This document shows, one piece after another, positions 40,974-49,487 of a stretch of 64,000 bases of DNA. This DNA comes from CADCTB01 sp963768975 (GTDB taxonomy: Bacteria; Actinomycetota; Acidimicrobiia; Acidimicrobiales; AC-14), in contig CAVYKB010000009.1 of the NCBI GenBank assembly GCA_963768975.1, positions 62,001-126,000 of the forward strand. The letters are read 5' to 3'. Made by a program: the position numbers and the translations under genes. Below the pieces are notes generated by a model that was given only the letters and a program-made list of their open reading frames with translations, was not told where the DNA came from and searched no databases. Within the stretch, counting starts at the first letter, position 1; each line of letters starts with the position of its first letter.

Positions 40974-41593
40974 TGCAGTACCCGGTGAACCTCGTGCTCG
41001 ACGGCCGGCGCTGCCTGGTCGTGGGAGGGGGCAAGGTCGCGCTCCGCAAGGTCGAGGGCCTGTTGGCATGCGGGGGCCGGGTGACGGTGGTGGCGACGCG
41101 TCTCAATCCCGATCTGGCGGTGCTCAGTGAGGTGATGATCGAACAGCGCCCCTGGCGGCCCGAGGACATCGATGGCATGTGGCTCGTCATCGCCGCCACC
41201 GACGACCCTGGGGTCAACCGGGCGGTCTACGACGCCGGCCAGCGGGCCGGCGTCTGGGTCAACGGCGCCGACGACCCGGCCAACTGCTCTTTCACCCTGC
41301 CGTCGGTCGTCCGCCGGGGCGACCTCCAGGTCACGGTGTCGACGGGTGGGCGCAGTCCGGCCCTGTCGACGTGGCTGCGCCGGCGGCTCGAGGGCGAGAT
41401 CGGCCCCGAGTACGCCGTGCTGCTGGACCTGCTGGCCACCGAGCGCGAGGGGCTGAAGGCGGCCGGCGTGTCCACCGAGGGCCTCGACTGGCGGTCGGCG
41501 CTCGACTCCGACATGCTCGATCTCATCCGCACCGGTGACCTGGCCCACGCACGAGAGCGTCTGCAGACGTGTCTGTCGTCGTCGTCGGACTGA
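40973..41593 (+). CDS. Precorrin-2 dehydrogenase / sirohydrochlorin-type enzyme (CysG N-terminal)
   Basis: A 206-residue protein matching the N-terminal half of CysG / SirC. The NAD motif is CLVVGGGKVALRKVEGLLAC. Other blocks are IAATDDPGVNRAVYDAGQRA, NGADDPANCSFTLPSVVRRG and VSTGGRSPALSTWLRRRLEG. It oxidises precorrin-2 to sirohydrochlorin using NAD and may also insert iron. The methyltransferase that makes precorrin-2 is part of the CobA-HemD fusion downstream. The ATG shares a base with the rex stop. It ends 25 bases inside hemA. Confidence 0.9.
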   Translation: MQYPVNLVLDGRRCLVVGGGKVALRKVEGLLACGGRVTVVATRLNPDLAVLSEVMIEQRPWRPEDIDGMWLVIAATDDPGVNRAVYDAGQRAGVWVNGADDPANCSFTLPSVVRRGDLQVTVSTGGRSPALSTWLRRRLEGEIGPEYAVLLDLLATEREGLKAAGVSTEGLDWRSALDSDMLDLIRTGDLAHARERLQTCLSSSSD

Positions 41594-42834
41594 GCCACCG
41601 CACCGCCCCGCTCGAGCTGCTCGAGCGCATGGCGATGCGGGACGAACGCCTCCCCAAGGCGCTGCACGACCTGGTGGCGCGCGACTTCCTCAGTGAGGCC
41701 GTCGTCCTCTCCACCTGCCACCGGGTGGAGGTCTACGTGGTGGCCGAGCGCTTCCACGGCGCCATGGCCGACATCCGACACTTCCTCTCCGAGCTGTCAT
41801 TCGTCCCCCCGGAGGACTTCTCCGACCACCTCTACGTCCATTACGACGACGCCGCAGCCGCCCACCTCTTCTCGGTGACCGCCGGCTTGGACTCCGTGGT
41901 CGTCGGCGAGACGCAGATCCTCGGCCAGGTGCGCGACGCATGGGAGCGGGCCCGCCAGGAGGAGGCGGCCGGTGCCCGGCTGTCGCTGCTGTTCCGCCAG
42001 GCTCTGGAAGTCGGGAAGCGGGCCCGGACCGAGACGGCCATCGCCCGGGGCATCACCTCGCTGTCACAGGCTGCGGTGGCCATGGCCTCCGAACGGCTGT
42101 CCGGCCTGGCCGGGCGCAACGTCGTCGTGCTGGGCGCCGGCGAGATGGGCGCCGGCCTGGTCGACGAGGTGGCCGACGCCGCCGTGCCCGGCAGCCGGGT
42201 CACCGTCGCCAACCGCACCTGGGCCCGGGCCGAGCAGCTGGCCGAGCGGGCGGGTGGCCGGGCCGTCAGCCTCGACGGGCTGCCCGCCGCCCTGGCCGAC
42301 GCCGACCTGCTGCTCACGAGCACCGGCTCGACGAGCGTGGTCCTGCAGGCCGAGGATCTCGCCCCGGCCCTGGGCTCACGGCCCGAGCGACCGCTGCTCA
42401 TCGTCGACCTGGGGATGCCCCGCGACATCGACCCGGCGGCCGCCGAACTCCCCGGCGTCAGCCTGCTGGGCCTGGCCGACGTCGAGCGCTTCGTGGCCAC
42501 CAACCTCGACGAGCGCCGCAAGGAAGTGGCGCCCGTGCGGGCGATCGTCGCCGAGGAGGTCGAGCGGTGGGTCGAGGCCACTACCGCCCGCCGGGCCACG
42601 CCCACCGTCTCCGCCCTCCACCAGCGGGCCGAGGATCTGCGCACCGCCGAGCTGGCCCGGTACCGCAACCGCCTCGCCGGCCTCGAGCCTCGGGAGCGCG
42701 AAGCGGTCGAGGCCCTCACCCGCAGCCTGCTGGCCAAGCTCCTCCATGACCCCACCGTCCGCCTGAAGGACGCAGCGGGATCAGCCAAGGGCGAGCGCCT
42801 GGCCGGCGCCCTCACCGAGCTCTTCGACCTCTAA
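41569..42834 (+). CDS. hemA: Glutamyl-tRNA reductase
   Basis: A 421-residue enzyme that reduces Glu-tRNA to glutamate-1-semialdehyde with NADPH, the first committed step of tetrapyrrole synthesis by the C5 route. The catalytic Cys is in VVLSTCHRVEVYVVAERFHG. Other blocks are GLDSVVVGETQILGQVRDAW, NADPH motif VVVLGAGEMGAGLV and IVDLGMPRDIDPAAAELPGV, and a C-terminal dimer helix. It starts with GTG inside the preceding gene. Next come hemC and cobA-hemD with minimal gaps, all in one operon. Confidence 0.97.
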   Translation: MSVVVVGLSHRTAPLELLERMAMRDERLPKALHDLVARDFLSEAVVLSTCHRVEVYVVAERFHGAMADIRHFLSELSFVPPEDFSDHLYVHYDDAAAAHLFSVTAGLDSVVVGETQILGQVRDAWERARQEEAAGARLSLLFRQALEVGKRARTETAIARGITSLSQAAVAMASERLSGLAGRNVVVLGAGEMGAGLVDEVADAAVPGSRVTVANRTWARAEQLAERAGGRAVSLDGLPAALADADLLLTSTGSTSVVLQAEDLAPALGSRPERPLLIVDLGMPRDIDPAAAELPGVSLLGLADVERFVATNLDERRKEVAPVRAIVAEEVERWVEATTARRATPTVSALHQRAEDLRTAELARYRNRLAGLEPREREAVEALTRSLLAKLLHDPTVRLKDAAGSAKGERLAGALTELFDL

Positions 42835-43715
42835 TGCTGCGGGCGGCGACCCGCGGAAGCAGACTCGCCCGTCTGCAGACCGACCTGGTGATCTCCCTGC
42901 TCGGCGTGGACGCCGAGCCGGTCGTGATCGACACGATGGGCGACCGCCGCACCGACCTGCCGATCTGGGAGCTGGGCGGCCGGGGGGTGTTCGTGAAGGA
43001 GGTGCAGGCCGCGGTGCTCGACGGCCGGGCCGACTTCGCCGTCCACTCGGCCAAGGACCTGCCCTCCTCGACGCCGGACGGGTTGGCCATCGCCGCGGTG
43101 CCCGAGCGGGCCGACGCCCGTGACGCTCTGGTCGGCCAGCGGTTCGAGTCGCTGCCCCCCGGGGCCCGGATCGGCACGGGCTCGGTCCGCCGGCGGGTCC
43201 AGCTGGCCTGGCTGCGGCCCGACCTGACCTTCGCCGGCCTGCGGGGCAACATGGAAACCCGGCTGTCCAAGGCCTCCGACTTCGCCGCCATCGTGGTGGC
43301 CGTCGCAGCGCTCGACCGGCTGGGCCGCACGTCCGACGTCACCGAGGTCCTGCCCCCCGGCGTGATGGTGCCCCAGGTGGGCCAGGGCGCCCTGGCCATC
43401 GAGTGCCGGGCCGGCGACGACGCCATCCGGGAGGCGCTGGCCGCCATCGAGCACGGGCCCTCCCGGACGGCGGTGGACGCCGAGCGGGCCTGGCTCCGGG
43501 AGGTCGGCGGCGGTTGCGACCTGCCGGTGGGGGCGCACGCCACCGTGGCGGTCGACGGGCGGATCACCCTGACGGCGATGATCGGAACGCCCGACGGCCG
43601 GGTGGTGCTGCGGGGCACCGACTCGGGCGACGATCCCGAGGAGGTCGGCCGGCGCCTGGCCCGCCACCTGCTCGACGACGCCGGCGGCTCATCGCTTCTC
43701 GTCGACCTCCGGTGA
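42834..43715 (+). CDS. hemC: Hydroxymethylbilane synthase
   Basis: A 293-residue porphobilinogen deaminase that joins four porphobilinogen units to a linear tetrapyrrole. Seen are the N-terminal RAATRGSRLARLQTDLV, FAVHSAKDLPS, GTGSVRRRVQLAWLRPDL and LRGNMETRLSK. The dipyrromethane cofactor Cys is in REVGGGCDLPVGAHA. The ATG at 42834 shares one base with the stop of hemA. Length and motif order are normal. Confidence 0.97.
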   Translation: MLRAATRGSRLARLQTDLVISLLGVDAEPVVIDTMGDRRTDLPIWELGGRGVFVKEVQAAVLDGRADFAVHSAKDLPSSTPDGLAIAAVPERADARDALVGQRFESLPPGARIGTGSVRRRVQLAWLRPDLTFAGLRGNMETRLSKASDFAAIVVAVAALDRLGRTSDVTEVLPPGVMVPQVGQGALAIECRAGDDAIREALAAIEHGPSRTAVDAERAWLREVGGGCDLPVGAHATVAVDGRITLTAMIGTPDGRVVLRGTDSGDDPEEVGRRLARHLLDDAGGSSLLVDLR

Positions 43716-43719
43716 CAGC

Positions 43720-45171
43720 TTGACGGTCTATCTCGTCGGCGCCGGCCCCGGCGACCCGGGCCTGCTCACGGTGCGGGGGGCCGAGCTGCTGGCCCGAGCC
43801 GATGTCGTGGTCCACGATCGGCTGTCGGAAATCTCGCTGCTGGACCTGGCGCCGGCCGGCGCCGAGCGGGTCGACGTCGGCAAATCGCCGGGGGCGCCCG
43901 TGGCCCAGGAGGAGATCAACGCCCTGCTGGTGGAGCGGGGCCGGCGTGGGCTGTGCGTCGTGCGGCTCAAGGGCGGCGACCCGTTCGTTTTCGGGCGGGG
44001 TGGCGAGGAGGCCTTGGCGCTGGCCGAGGCCGGCGTGGCGTTCGAGGTTGTCCCCGGTATCTCGGCCGCGGTGGCGGTGCCCGCCTACGCCGGCATCCCG
44101 GTGACCCATCGGGCTCTGTCGACGTCGTTCACGGTGGTGACGGGCCACAGCCGCCATGCCATCGACGACGACGTCGACTGGGACGCCCTGGCCCGGGCCG
44201 CCGACACGATCGTCGTGCTGATGGGTGTGGCCCACCGGGCCGAGATCGCCGCGCGCCTCCAGGCCGGCGGGCTGCCGGCGTCGACGCCGGTGGCGGCCGT
44301 GCGGTGGGGGACCAGGCCGGGCCAGCGCACGGTGCGGACGACCCTCGGCGAGCTGGGCAACGTCGTCCTGGAACCGCCGGTCACCATCGTCATCGGCAAG
44401 GTGGCCGGCCTCGACCTGCGATGGTTCGAGGGCCCGAGCGGCCCCCTGAGCGGGGTGGGAGGCCGCCCGCTGTTCGGCCGGCGGGTGGTGGTGACCAGGG
44501 CCCGGGCCCAGGCGTCGTCACTGGTCGAGAAGCTGCGGGCGCTGGGCGCGGAGACCATCGAGCTGCCGACCATCGAGATCGCCGGCGAACCGCTGCACGG
44601 CCTCGTGCCGGCTTCCTACGACTGGGTGGCGTTCAGCTCGGTCAACGCAGTCGAGCGGGTCTTTGCCGGCCTGCGCGACGCCCGGGCGTTCGGTTCGGCG
44701 CAGGTGGCGGCGGTGGGGCCCGGAACGGCGGCGGCGCTCGCCGCCCGGGGTATCGCCGCCGACCTCGTCCCCGCCTCGGCGGTGGCCGAGGCCCTGGTGG
44801 AGTCGTTCCCCGCCGGCGCCGGCCTGGTGCTGCTCCCGCAGGCCGCCGTGGCCCGCCCGGTGCTGGCCGACGGCCTGCGCGCCAAGGGCTGGACCGTCGA
44901 CGTGGTCGAGGCCTACCGCACGGTCCCCGCCCGGCCCAGCGACGACGCCCTGGCCGCGGCGGCGAAGGCCGACGCCATCGCCTTCACGTCGTCGTCGACG
45001 GTGACGTCGTGGCTGGCGCTCGGCGCCCCGCGGCCGCCGGTGGTCGCCTGCATCGGCCCCGTCACCGCCGCCACTGCGGCCGAGCACGGCGTGCCGGTCA
45101 GCGTCGTGGCCACCGAGCACACCGTCGATGGCCTGGTCGACGCCCTGGTCGGTGTCTTTGGCGCCGCCTGA
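43720..45171 (+). CDS. Fused uroporphyrinogen-III methyltransferase and uroporphyrinogen-III synthase
   Basis: A 483-residue bifunctional protein. Residues 1-245 are the SAM-dependent CobA/SUMT domain (VYLVGAGPGDPGLLTVRGAE, VPGISAAVAVPAYAGIPVTH, TVVTGHSR, VLMGVAHRAEIA). Residues 250-480 are the HemD domain (GRRVVVTRARAQASSLVEKL, WVAFSSVNAVERVFAGL, AIAFTSSSTVTSWLALG). HemD cyclises hydroxymethylbilane to uroporphyrinogen III; CobA methylates it to precorrin-2 for siroheme. This fusion is common in actinobacteria and Firmicutes. It starts with TTG four bases after hemC. Confidence 0.95.
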   Translation: MTVYLVGAGPGDPGLLTVRGAELLARADVVVHDRLSEISLLDLAPAGAERVDVGKSPGAPVAQEEINALLVERGRRGLCVVRLKGGDPFVFGRGGEEALALAEAGVAFEVVPGISAAVAVPAYAGIPVTHRALSTSFTVVTGHSRHAIDDDVDWDALARAADTIVVLMGVAHRAEIAARLQAGGLPASTPVAAVRWGTRPGQRTVRTTLGELGNVVLEPPVTIVIGKVAGLDLRWFEGPSGPLSGVGGRPLFGRRVVVTRARAQASSLVEKLRALGAETIELPTIEIAGEPLHGLVPASYDWVAFSSVNAVERVFAGLRDARAFGSAQVAAVGPGTAAALAARGIAADLVPASAVAEALVESFPAGAGLVLLPQAAVARPVLADGLRAKGWTVDVVEAYRTVPARPSDDALAAAAKADAIAFTSSSTVTSWLALGAPRPPVVACIGPVTAATAAEHGVPVSVVATEHTVDGLVDALVGVFGAA

Positions 45172-45186
45172 CGGCGTCGGCTGCCC

Positions 45187-45639
45187 TCAGGTGCTGAAGG
45201 GGCCCTTGTCCTGCGCCGGCTCCTCCATGGCCCCGCCGGGCGCCAGGGTGACCTCGAGGGGGATAAACCCGACAGGCTCGTCGTTCAGCGTCACGACCCA
45301 TTCGTACCGCCCCGACATGGAGAACTGGATCTGCTCGAACGGCAGGGCGATCGGCACGTAGGAGGGGGCGCCGAGCGTGGTGCCCGGGGCGTGGCCGACG
45401 TTGATCACGCCTCTCGCCTCGGGGCCCATGGCCTCGCCGTCGCGCATGAGTGCGACCCGCAAGTGGTGGTCGGTCAGGGCCTCGGAGTAGGCGACCTCGA
45501 TGACGAGGACGACCGTGAGGCCGGGGTGGGTGGCCGGAAACGAGTGGGTGTAGAGCCGGTCCCACTGGCCGCCGAACACGTACAGCTTGTTCTCGGCGAC
45601 CCGAGCGGCGTCAGCGAGCATGGCGCTCTGGAGTCTCAT
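45187..45639 (-). CDS. Hypothetical protein of DUF6941 type
   Basis: A 150-residue protein (MRLQSAMLADAARVAENKLY, then VFGGQWDRLYTHSFPATHPG and FEQIQFSMSGRYEWVVTLND). The pattern of alternating beta strands resembles DUF6941 proteins, often called hypothetical in actinobacteria and thought to have an Ig-like fold. No catalytic residues stand out. It is inserted on the opposite strand in the haem cluster, convergent with cobA-hemD and divergent from hemB. Confidence 0.65.
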   Translation of the reverse strand: MRLQSAMLADAARVAENKLYVFGGQWDRLYTHSFPATHPGLTVVLVIEVAYSEALTDHHLRVALMRDGEAMGPEARGVINVGHAPGTTLGAPSYVPIALPFEQIQFSMSGRYEWVVTLNDEPVGFIPLEVTLAPGGAMEEPAQDKGPFST

Positions 45640-45698
45640 ATGGCGCACACCGTACGCTGACGGGATGACCGGTCCGGGAGAACGGTCCAGCGAGCATT

Positions 45699-45732
45699 CA
45701 CTGGGCCCACCCTCGAAGAGGTGGGCCCAGTG
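45699..45732 (+). promoter_or_regulatory. Hairpin overlapping the hemB ribosome site and start codon
   Basis: Perfect 13-bp arms (45699-45711 and 45720-45732) with an eight-base loop. The right arm covers part of the AGAGGTGG ribosome site and ends with the GTG start at 45730. When formed, the hairpin should hide the start from ribosomes, a possible translational switch. It has no T-run, so it is not an obvious terminator. Confidence 0.55.
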
Positions 45733-46707
45733 ACCTTCCCCGCCCGGCGGATGCGGCGCCTCCGCCGCACGCCGGCCATGCGCCGGCTCGTCTCCGACAT
45801 CCGGCTCTCGGTCGATGACCTGGTGGCGCCGCTGTTCCTGCGGGAGGGCATCGACGCGCCGCAGCCCATCGCCAGCATGCCCGGCGTGGTCCAGCACACC
45901 CGTGAGTCGCTCCGCAAGGAGGTCCGGGCCCTGGCCGACCTCGGGGTGCCGGCGGTCATCCTCTTCGGGGTGCCGGCGGCCAAGTCCACCGACGGTGCCG
46001 CGGCGTGGGACCCGGCCGGCATTGCCCAGCTCGGCCTGGGCGACATCCGTGACGAGGTGGGCGACGACCTGGTGGTGATGGCCGACCTCTGCCTCGACGA
46101 GTACACGTCGTCCGGCCACTGCGGCGTCCTCGCCGCCGACGGCACCGTCGACAACGACGCGACCCTCGATCTCTACGCCCGGGTGGCCGTGGCCCAGGCC
46201 GGCGCCGGCGCCGGCGTCGTCGCGCCGTCCGGGATGATGGACGGCCAGGTGGGGGCGATCCGGGCTGCGCTCGACTCGGCCGGATTCGGGTCGACCGCCA
46301 TCCTCGCCTACGCGGCCAAGTTCGCATCGCCCCTCTACGGCCCGTTCCGGGAGGCGGTCGACGTGACCATCGCCGGCGGCGGGGACCGCAAGAACTACCA
46401 GCAGGACTACCGGAACCCCCGCGAGGCGCTGGCCGAGGTGGCGCTCGACGTCGCCGAGGGGGCAGACATGGTCATGGTCAAGCCCGCGGTCACCTACCTC
46501 GACGTCATCGCCGCCGTCCGGGAGCGGTTCGACGTGCCGGTCGCCGCCTACCACGTGTCCGGCGAGTACTCCATGCTCAAGGCTGCGGCCGAGCGGGGGT
46601 GGATCGACGGCGCCGCCGTGGCCCTCGAGCAGCTGACCGCCGTCAAGCGGGCCGGCGCCGATTTCATCCTCACCTACCTGGCCCGCGAGCTCGCCGAGAC
46701 CCTGTGA
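45730..46707 (+). CDS. hemB: Delta-aminolevulinic acid dehydratase (porphobilinogen synthase)
   Basis: A 325-residue enzyme that condenses two 5-aminolevulinate molecules to porphobilinogen. Schiff-base lysines are in AILAYAAKFASPLYGPFREA and MVMVKPAVTYLDVIAAVRE. The metal loop DLCLDEYTSSGHCGVL has two Cys and an Asp, between the zinc and magnesium types. The GTG at 45730 is preferred because it gives the usual start (MTFPARRMRRLRRTPAM); a GTG at 45721 is also in frame. The start lies at the foot of a 13-bp hairpin. hemL follows after a palindromic repeat. Confidence 0.95.
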   Translation: MTFPARRMRRLRRTPAMRRLVSDIRLSVDDLVAPLFLREGIDAPQPIASMPGVVQHTRESLRKEVRALADLGVPAVILFGVPAAKSTDGAAAWDPAGIAQLGLGDIRDEVGDDLVVMADLCLDEYTSSGHCGVLAADGTVDNDATLDLYARVAVAQAGAGAGVVAPSGMMDGQVGAIRAALDSAGFGSTAILAYAAKFASPLYGPFREAVDVTIAGGGDRKNYQQDYRNPREALAEVALDVAEGADMVMVKPAVTYLDVIAAVRERFDVPVAAYHVSGEYSMLKAAAERGWIDGAAVALEQLTAVKRAGADFILTYLARELAETL

Positions 46708-46715
46708 CCCCCTCC

Positions 46716-46764
46716 GTTCTGGTTGCACCTACCCGCGCATGCGGAGGTCAAATGCAACCAGTTC
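46716..46764. repeat. Intergenic palindrome, copy 2
   Basis: Left arm GTTCTGGTTGCA (46716-46727) and right arm TGCAACCAGTTC (46753-46764) pair except for two positions. The centre contains ACCCGCGCATGCG. It is the family member between hemB and hemL, two genes on the same strand, and ends five bases before the hemL start. Confidence 0.7.
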
Positions 46765-46768
46765 GCTC

Positions 46769-48037
46769 GTGACGTCCAACGAGGAGCTGTTCGCCCGAGC
46801 TCAGCGGGTGATCCCGGGCGGGGTGGACTCGCCGGTGCGGTCGTTCCGCTCGGTGGGGGGCACGCCGTACTTCGTGGCCCGGGCCGAGGGGGCCTACGTC
46901 TGGGACGTCGCCGGCCGGCGTTACACCGACTACGTGCAGTCGTGGGGGGCGTCGATCCTCGGCCACGCCCATCCCAAGGTGGTGGAGGCGGTGCAGCGGG
47001 CGGCGGCCGACGGCACCTCGTACGGGGCGCCCACCGAGCGGGAGGTCCTGCTGGCCGAGGCCATCCGCGAGCGGATGCCATCGTGCGAGAAGGTCCGCCT
47101 CGTTTCCAGCGGCACCGAGGCCACCATGACTGCGGTGCGCGTGGCCCGCGGCTACACGGGCCGGGACAAGGTCGTCGTCTTCGACGGCTGCTACCACGGC
47201 CACTCCGACACCCTGCTGGCCGCCGGCGGCAGCGGCCTCGCCACCCACGGGGTACCGGGGTCGGTCGGGGTGCCGGCGTCCGCGGTGGCCGACACGGTGG
47301 TCGTCCCTTACAACGTCGTGCCCACGATCGGCGACGACGTGGCCGCCGTGCTGGTCGAGCCCGTCGCCGCCAACATGGGCCTCGTCCCGCCGGTCGACGG
47401 GTTCCTTGACGGCCTGCGGGCTGCATGCGACGCCGCCGGCGCCCTCCTCGTCTTCGACGAGGTCATCACCGGCTTCCGCCTCGGCCGGGGCGGCGCCCAG
47501 GAGCGGTTCGGCATCACCCCGGATATGACCTGCATGGGCAAGGTGATCGGCGGCGGCCTGCCCCTCGCCGCCTTCGGCGGCCGGGCGGACGTGATGGCGT
47601 GCCTGGCGCCCGAGGGGCCGGTGTACCAGGCCGGCACGCTGTCGGGGAACCCGCTGGCCACCGCCGCCGGCCTGGCTGTCCTTGACCTCCTCGACGCCGG
47701 CGCCTACGCCCAGCTGTCGGGCCGGGCCGCCGAGCTGGCCGCCGGTCTGGCTCAGGTGATTGCCGAGGCCGGCCTACCGGTGTCGGTCCCCGTCGTCGGC
47801 CCCCTGCTCGGCCTGTTCTTCAGCGAGGCGCCGCCCACCGACTTCACCACCGCAAAGGCGTCGGATGCCAAGGCCTACGCCGGCTTCTTCCATGAGATGC
47901 TCGACCGGGGAGTCGCCCTTCCTCCCAGCCCCTTCGAGGCCCTGTTCCCGAGCCTGGCCCACACCCACCGGGAGATCGAGCGCACGGTGGACCTGGCCGC
48001 CGCCGCGGCGGCGGCTACCCCTCGTACGGGCGGGTGA
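46769..48037 (+). CDS. hemL: Glutamate-1-semialdehyde 2,1-aminomutase
   Basis: A 422-residue PLP enzyme that turns glutamate-1-semialdehyde into 5-aminolevulinate. The PLP Lys is in CMGKVIGGGLPLAAFGG, with LLVFDEVITGFRLGRGGAQE before it. SWGASILGHAHPKVV and VSSGTEATMTAVRVARG match the family. The start is GTG 46769 (MTSNEELFARAQRVIPGGVD); the frame is open through the palindrome upstream, but those residues are not protein-like. Its end overlaps the convergent HDAC-like gene by 23 bases. Confidence 0.95.
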   Translation: MTSNEELFARAQRVIPGGVDSPVRSFRSVGGTPYFVARAEGAYVWDVAGRRYTDYVQSWGASILGHAHPKVVEAVQRAAADGTSYGAPTEREVLLAEAIRERMPSCEKVRLVSSGTEATMTAVRVARGYTGRDKVVVFDGCYHGHSDTLLAAGGSGLATHGVPGSVGVPASAVADTVVVPYNVVPTIGDDVAAVLVEPVAANMGLVPPVDGFLDGLRAACDAAGALLVFDEVITGFRLGRGGAQERFGITPDMTCMGKVIGGGLPLAAFGGRADVMACLAPEGPVYQAGTLSGNPLATAAGLAVLDLLDAGAYAQLSGRAAELAAGLAQVIAEAGLPVSVPVVGPLLGLFFSEAPPTDFTTAKASDAKAYAGFFHEMLDRGVALPPSPFEALFPSLAHTHREIERTVDLAAAAAAATPRTGG

Positions 48038-49022
48038 AGGCGGCCCGGACCCGGTCGACCACCGCCATGCCCGGCCCGCCGGCGGTCCGCTCGCCGGCCA
48101 CCTCGCCGCTCACCAGCACCCGGGCGCACGCCGCCGCCGACGCGGCGATGGCGCCGGTCTCGTAGCCGCCCTCGAGGAAGAGCACCACCCGCCCCTCGGG
48201 GACGAGGCCGGCGCACCGGCGGGTGAGCTCCGCGTAGTCGCCTTCCCGCAAGCCGAGCGAGCCGAGGAGGTCGTCGGCGTGGGAGTCGAACCCGCACGAC
48301 ACGAGCACCCAGGTCGGGTCGAACGACGCCACCATCGGTGCCACCGCGTCCAGGGCGGCGAGGAAGACGTCGCCGGTCGTGCCGACCGGCACTGGGAAGT
48401 TGACGGTCAGCCACTCGCCGGCGCCGGCACCCCGCTCCTCGACCTGCCCGGTGAACGGATAGAAGGGCGACTGGTGGATCGACAGGAAGAGGACCCGGCC
48501 GTCCTCGTAGAACATGTCCTGGGTGCCGTTGCCATGGTGGACGTCCCAATCGACGATCAGCACCCGCTCACCCCGCCCGGCCAGTATGGCCGCGCACACG
48601 GCGACGTTGTTGAACAGGCAGAACCCCATGGCCCGGCCGGGCACGGCGTGGTGCCCCGGCGGCCGCACGGCGCAGAATGCGGCGCCGGCCTCACCGCGAT
48701 CCAGCCGCTCGACGGCGTCGAGGCCGGCGCCGGCTGCGACCAGGGCCGCGGTCCACGACGCAGGGACCGCCGAAGTGTCCGTGTCGAGCATGCCGCCGCC
48801 CTTCTCGCAGAACCGCCGGATGGCCTCCACGTAGCCCCGCTCGTGGACCAACTCCAGCTCGTCGACCGTCGCCTCCCGCGGCTCGACCCACACCACCTCC
48901 TCGCCCAGGCCGGCGCCCCGGATGCCGGCGACAGCCGCCTGGACGCGCTCCGGCCGCTCGGGATGGCCCCAGCCGGCCACGTGCTCCAAGCACGCGGGGT
49001 GGGACTCGACCAGCAGGCGCAT
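48015..49022 (-). CDS. Histone-deacetylase-family zinc amidohydrolase
   Basis: A 335-residue protein of the HDAC/AcuC/acetylpolyamine amidohydrolase fold. Catalytic residues are visible: FCAVRPPGHHAVPGRAMGFC (His-His), VLIVDWDVHHGNGTQDMFYE (Asp and His for zinc), VLVSCGFDSHADD (Asp) and FLEGGYETGAI (Gly-Gly-Tyr). All look intact, so it is probably an active deacetylase of acetylated lysine or polyamine. The ATG at 49022 gives MRLLVESHPACLEHVAGWGH. The substrate is unknown and there is no acetoin operon. Confidence 0.88.
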   Translation of the reverse strand: MRLLVESHPACLEHVAGWGHPERPERVQAAVAGIRGAGLGEEVVWVEPREATVDELELVHERGYVEAIRRFCEKGGGMLDTDTSAVPASWTAALVAAGAGLDAVERLDRGEAGAAFCAVRPPGHHAVPGRAMGFCLFNNVAVCAAILAGRGERVLIVDWDVHHGNGTQDMFYEDGRVLFLSIHQSPFYPFTGQVEERGAGAGEWLTVNFPVPVGTTGDVFLAALDAVAPMVASFDPTWVLVSCGFDSHADDLLGSLGLREGDYAELTRRCAGLVPEGRVVLFLEGGYETGAIAASAAACARVLVSGEVAGERTAGGPGMAVVDRVRAAFTRPYEG

Positions 49023-49137
49023 CACGTCGATCCTAGGGACGGCCAAATCGCCGGTGAGTCGCCCGCACCTACGAGCCCCTCGCCGACGACGGCGAGAACC
49101 TGCCGCCGGATGCCGTCCCGGGCCAGTGGTCAGGCGT

Positions 49138-49485
49138 TCAGGCCCAGCCCAGCTCGTCGAGGCGGTCGTCGTCGATCCCGAAGTGGTGCGCGACCTCGTG
49201 GATGACGGTGTCCCGCACCACCTCGACCACCTCGGCCTCGGTCCGGCACATGGCGCAGATCGGGATCCGGTAGAGGGTGATTCGGTCGGGCATCACCATG
49301 CCGCCGTACAACTCGCGCTCGGTCAGGGGTACGCCGCTGTAGAGCCCGAGCAGCCCCGGCTCCTCCTCAGGCAGGTCGTCCACCGTGACCCACACGTTGT
49401 CCATCATCCGGCCCAGCTCCTCGGGGATCTCGTCGAGCGCGTCGGCCACCAGCTCCTCGAACCGCTCCACCGAGACGTGCTTCAC
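49138..49485 (-). CDS. Small zincin-like metallopeptidase family protein
   Basis: A 115-residue protein of the small bacterial zincin family, with DNVWVTVDDLPEEEPGLLGL and GLYSGVPLTERELYGGMVMP before the motif HEVAHHFGIDDDRLDELGWA. The HExxH...D pattern suggests zinc binding. Its function in cells is unknown. The GTG at 49485 lies two bases after the stop of the reductase gene, so the two are in one operon. Confidence 0.8.
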   Translation of the reverse strand: MKHVSVERFEELVADALDEIPEELGRMMDNVWVTVDDLPEEEPGLLGLYSGVPLTERELYGGMVMPDRITLYRIPICAMCRTEAEVVEVVRDTVIHEVAHHFGIDDDRLDELGWA

Positions 49486-49487
49486 GG

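Noticed and set aside
46739..46768. ATG-initiated hemL start upstream
   Set aside because: It falls inside the palindromic repeat and adds residues unlike HemL.
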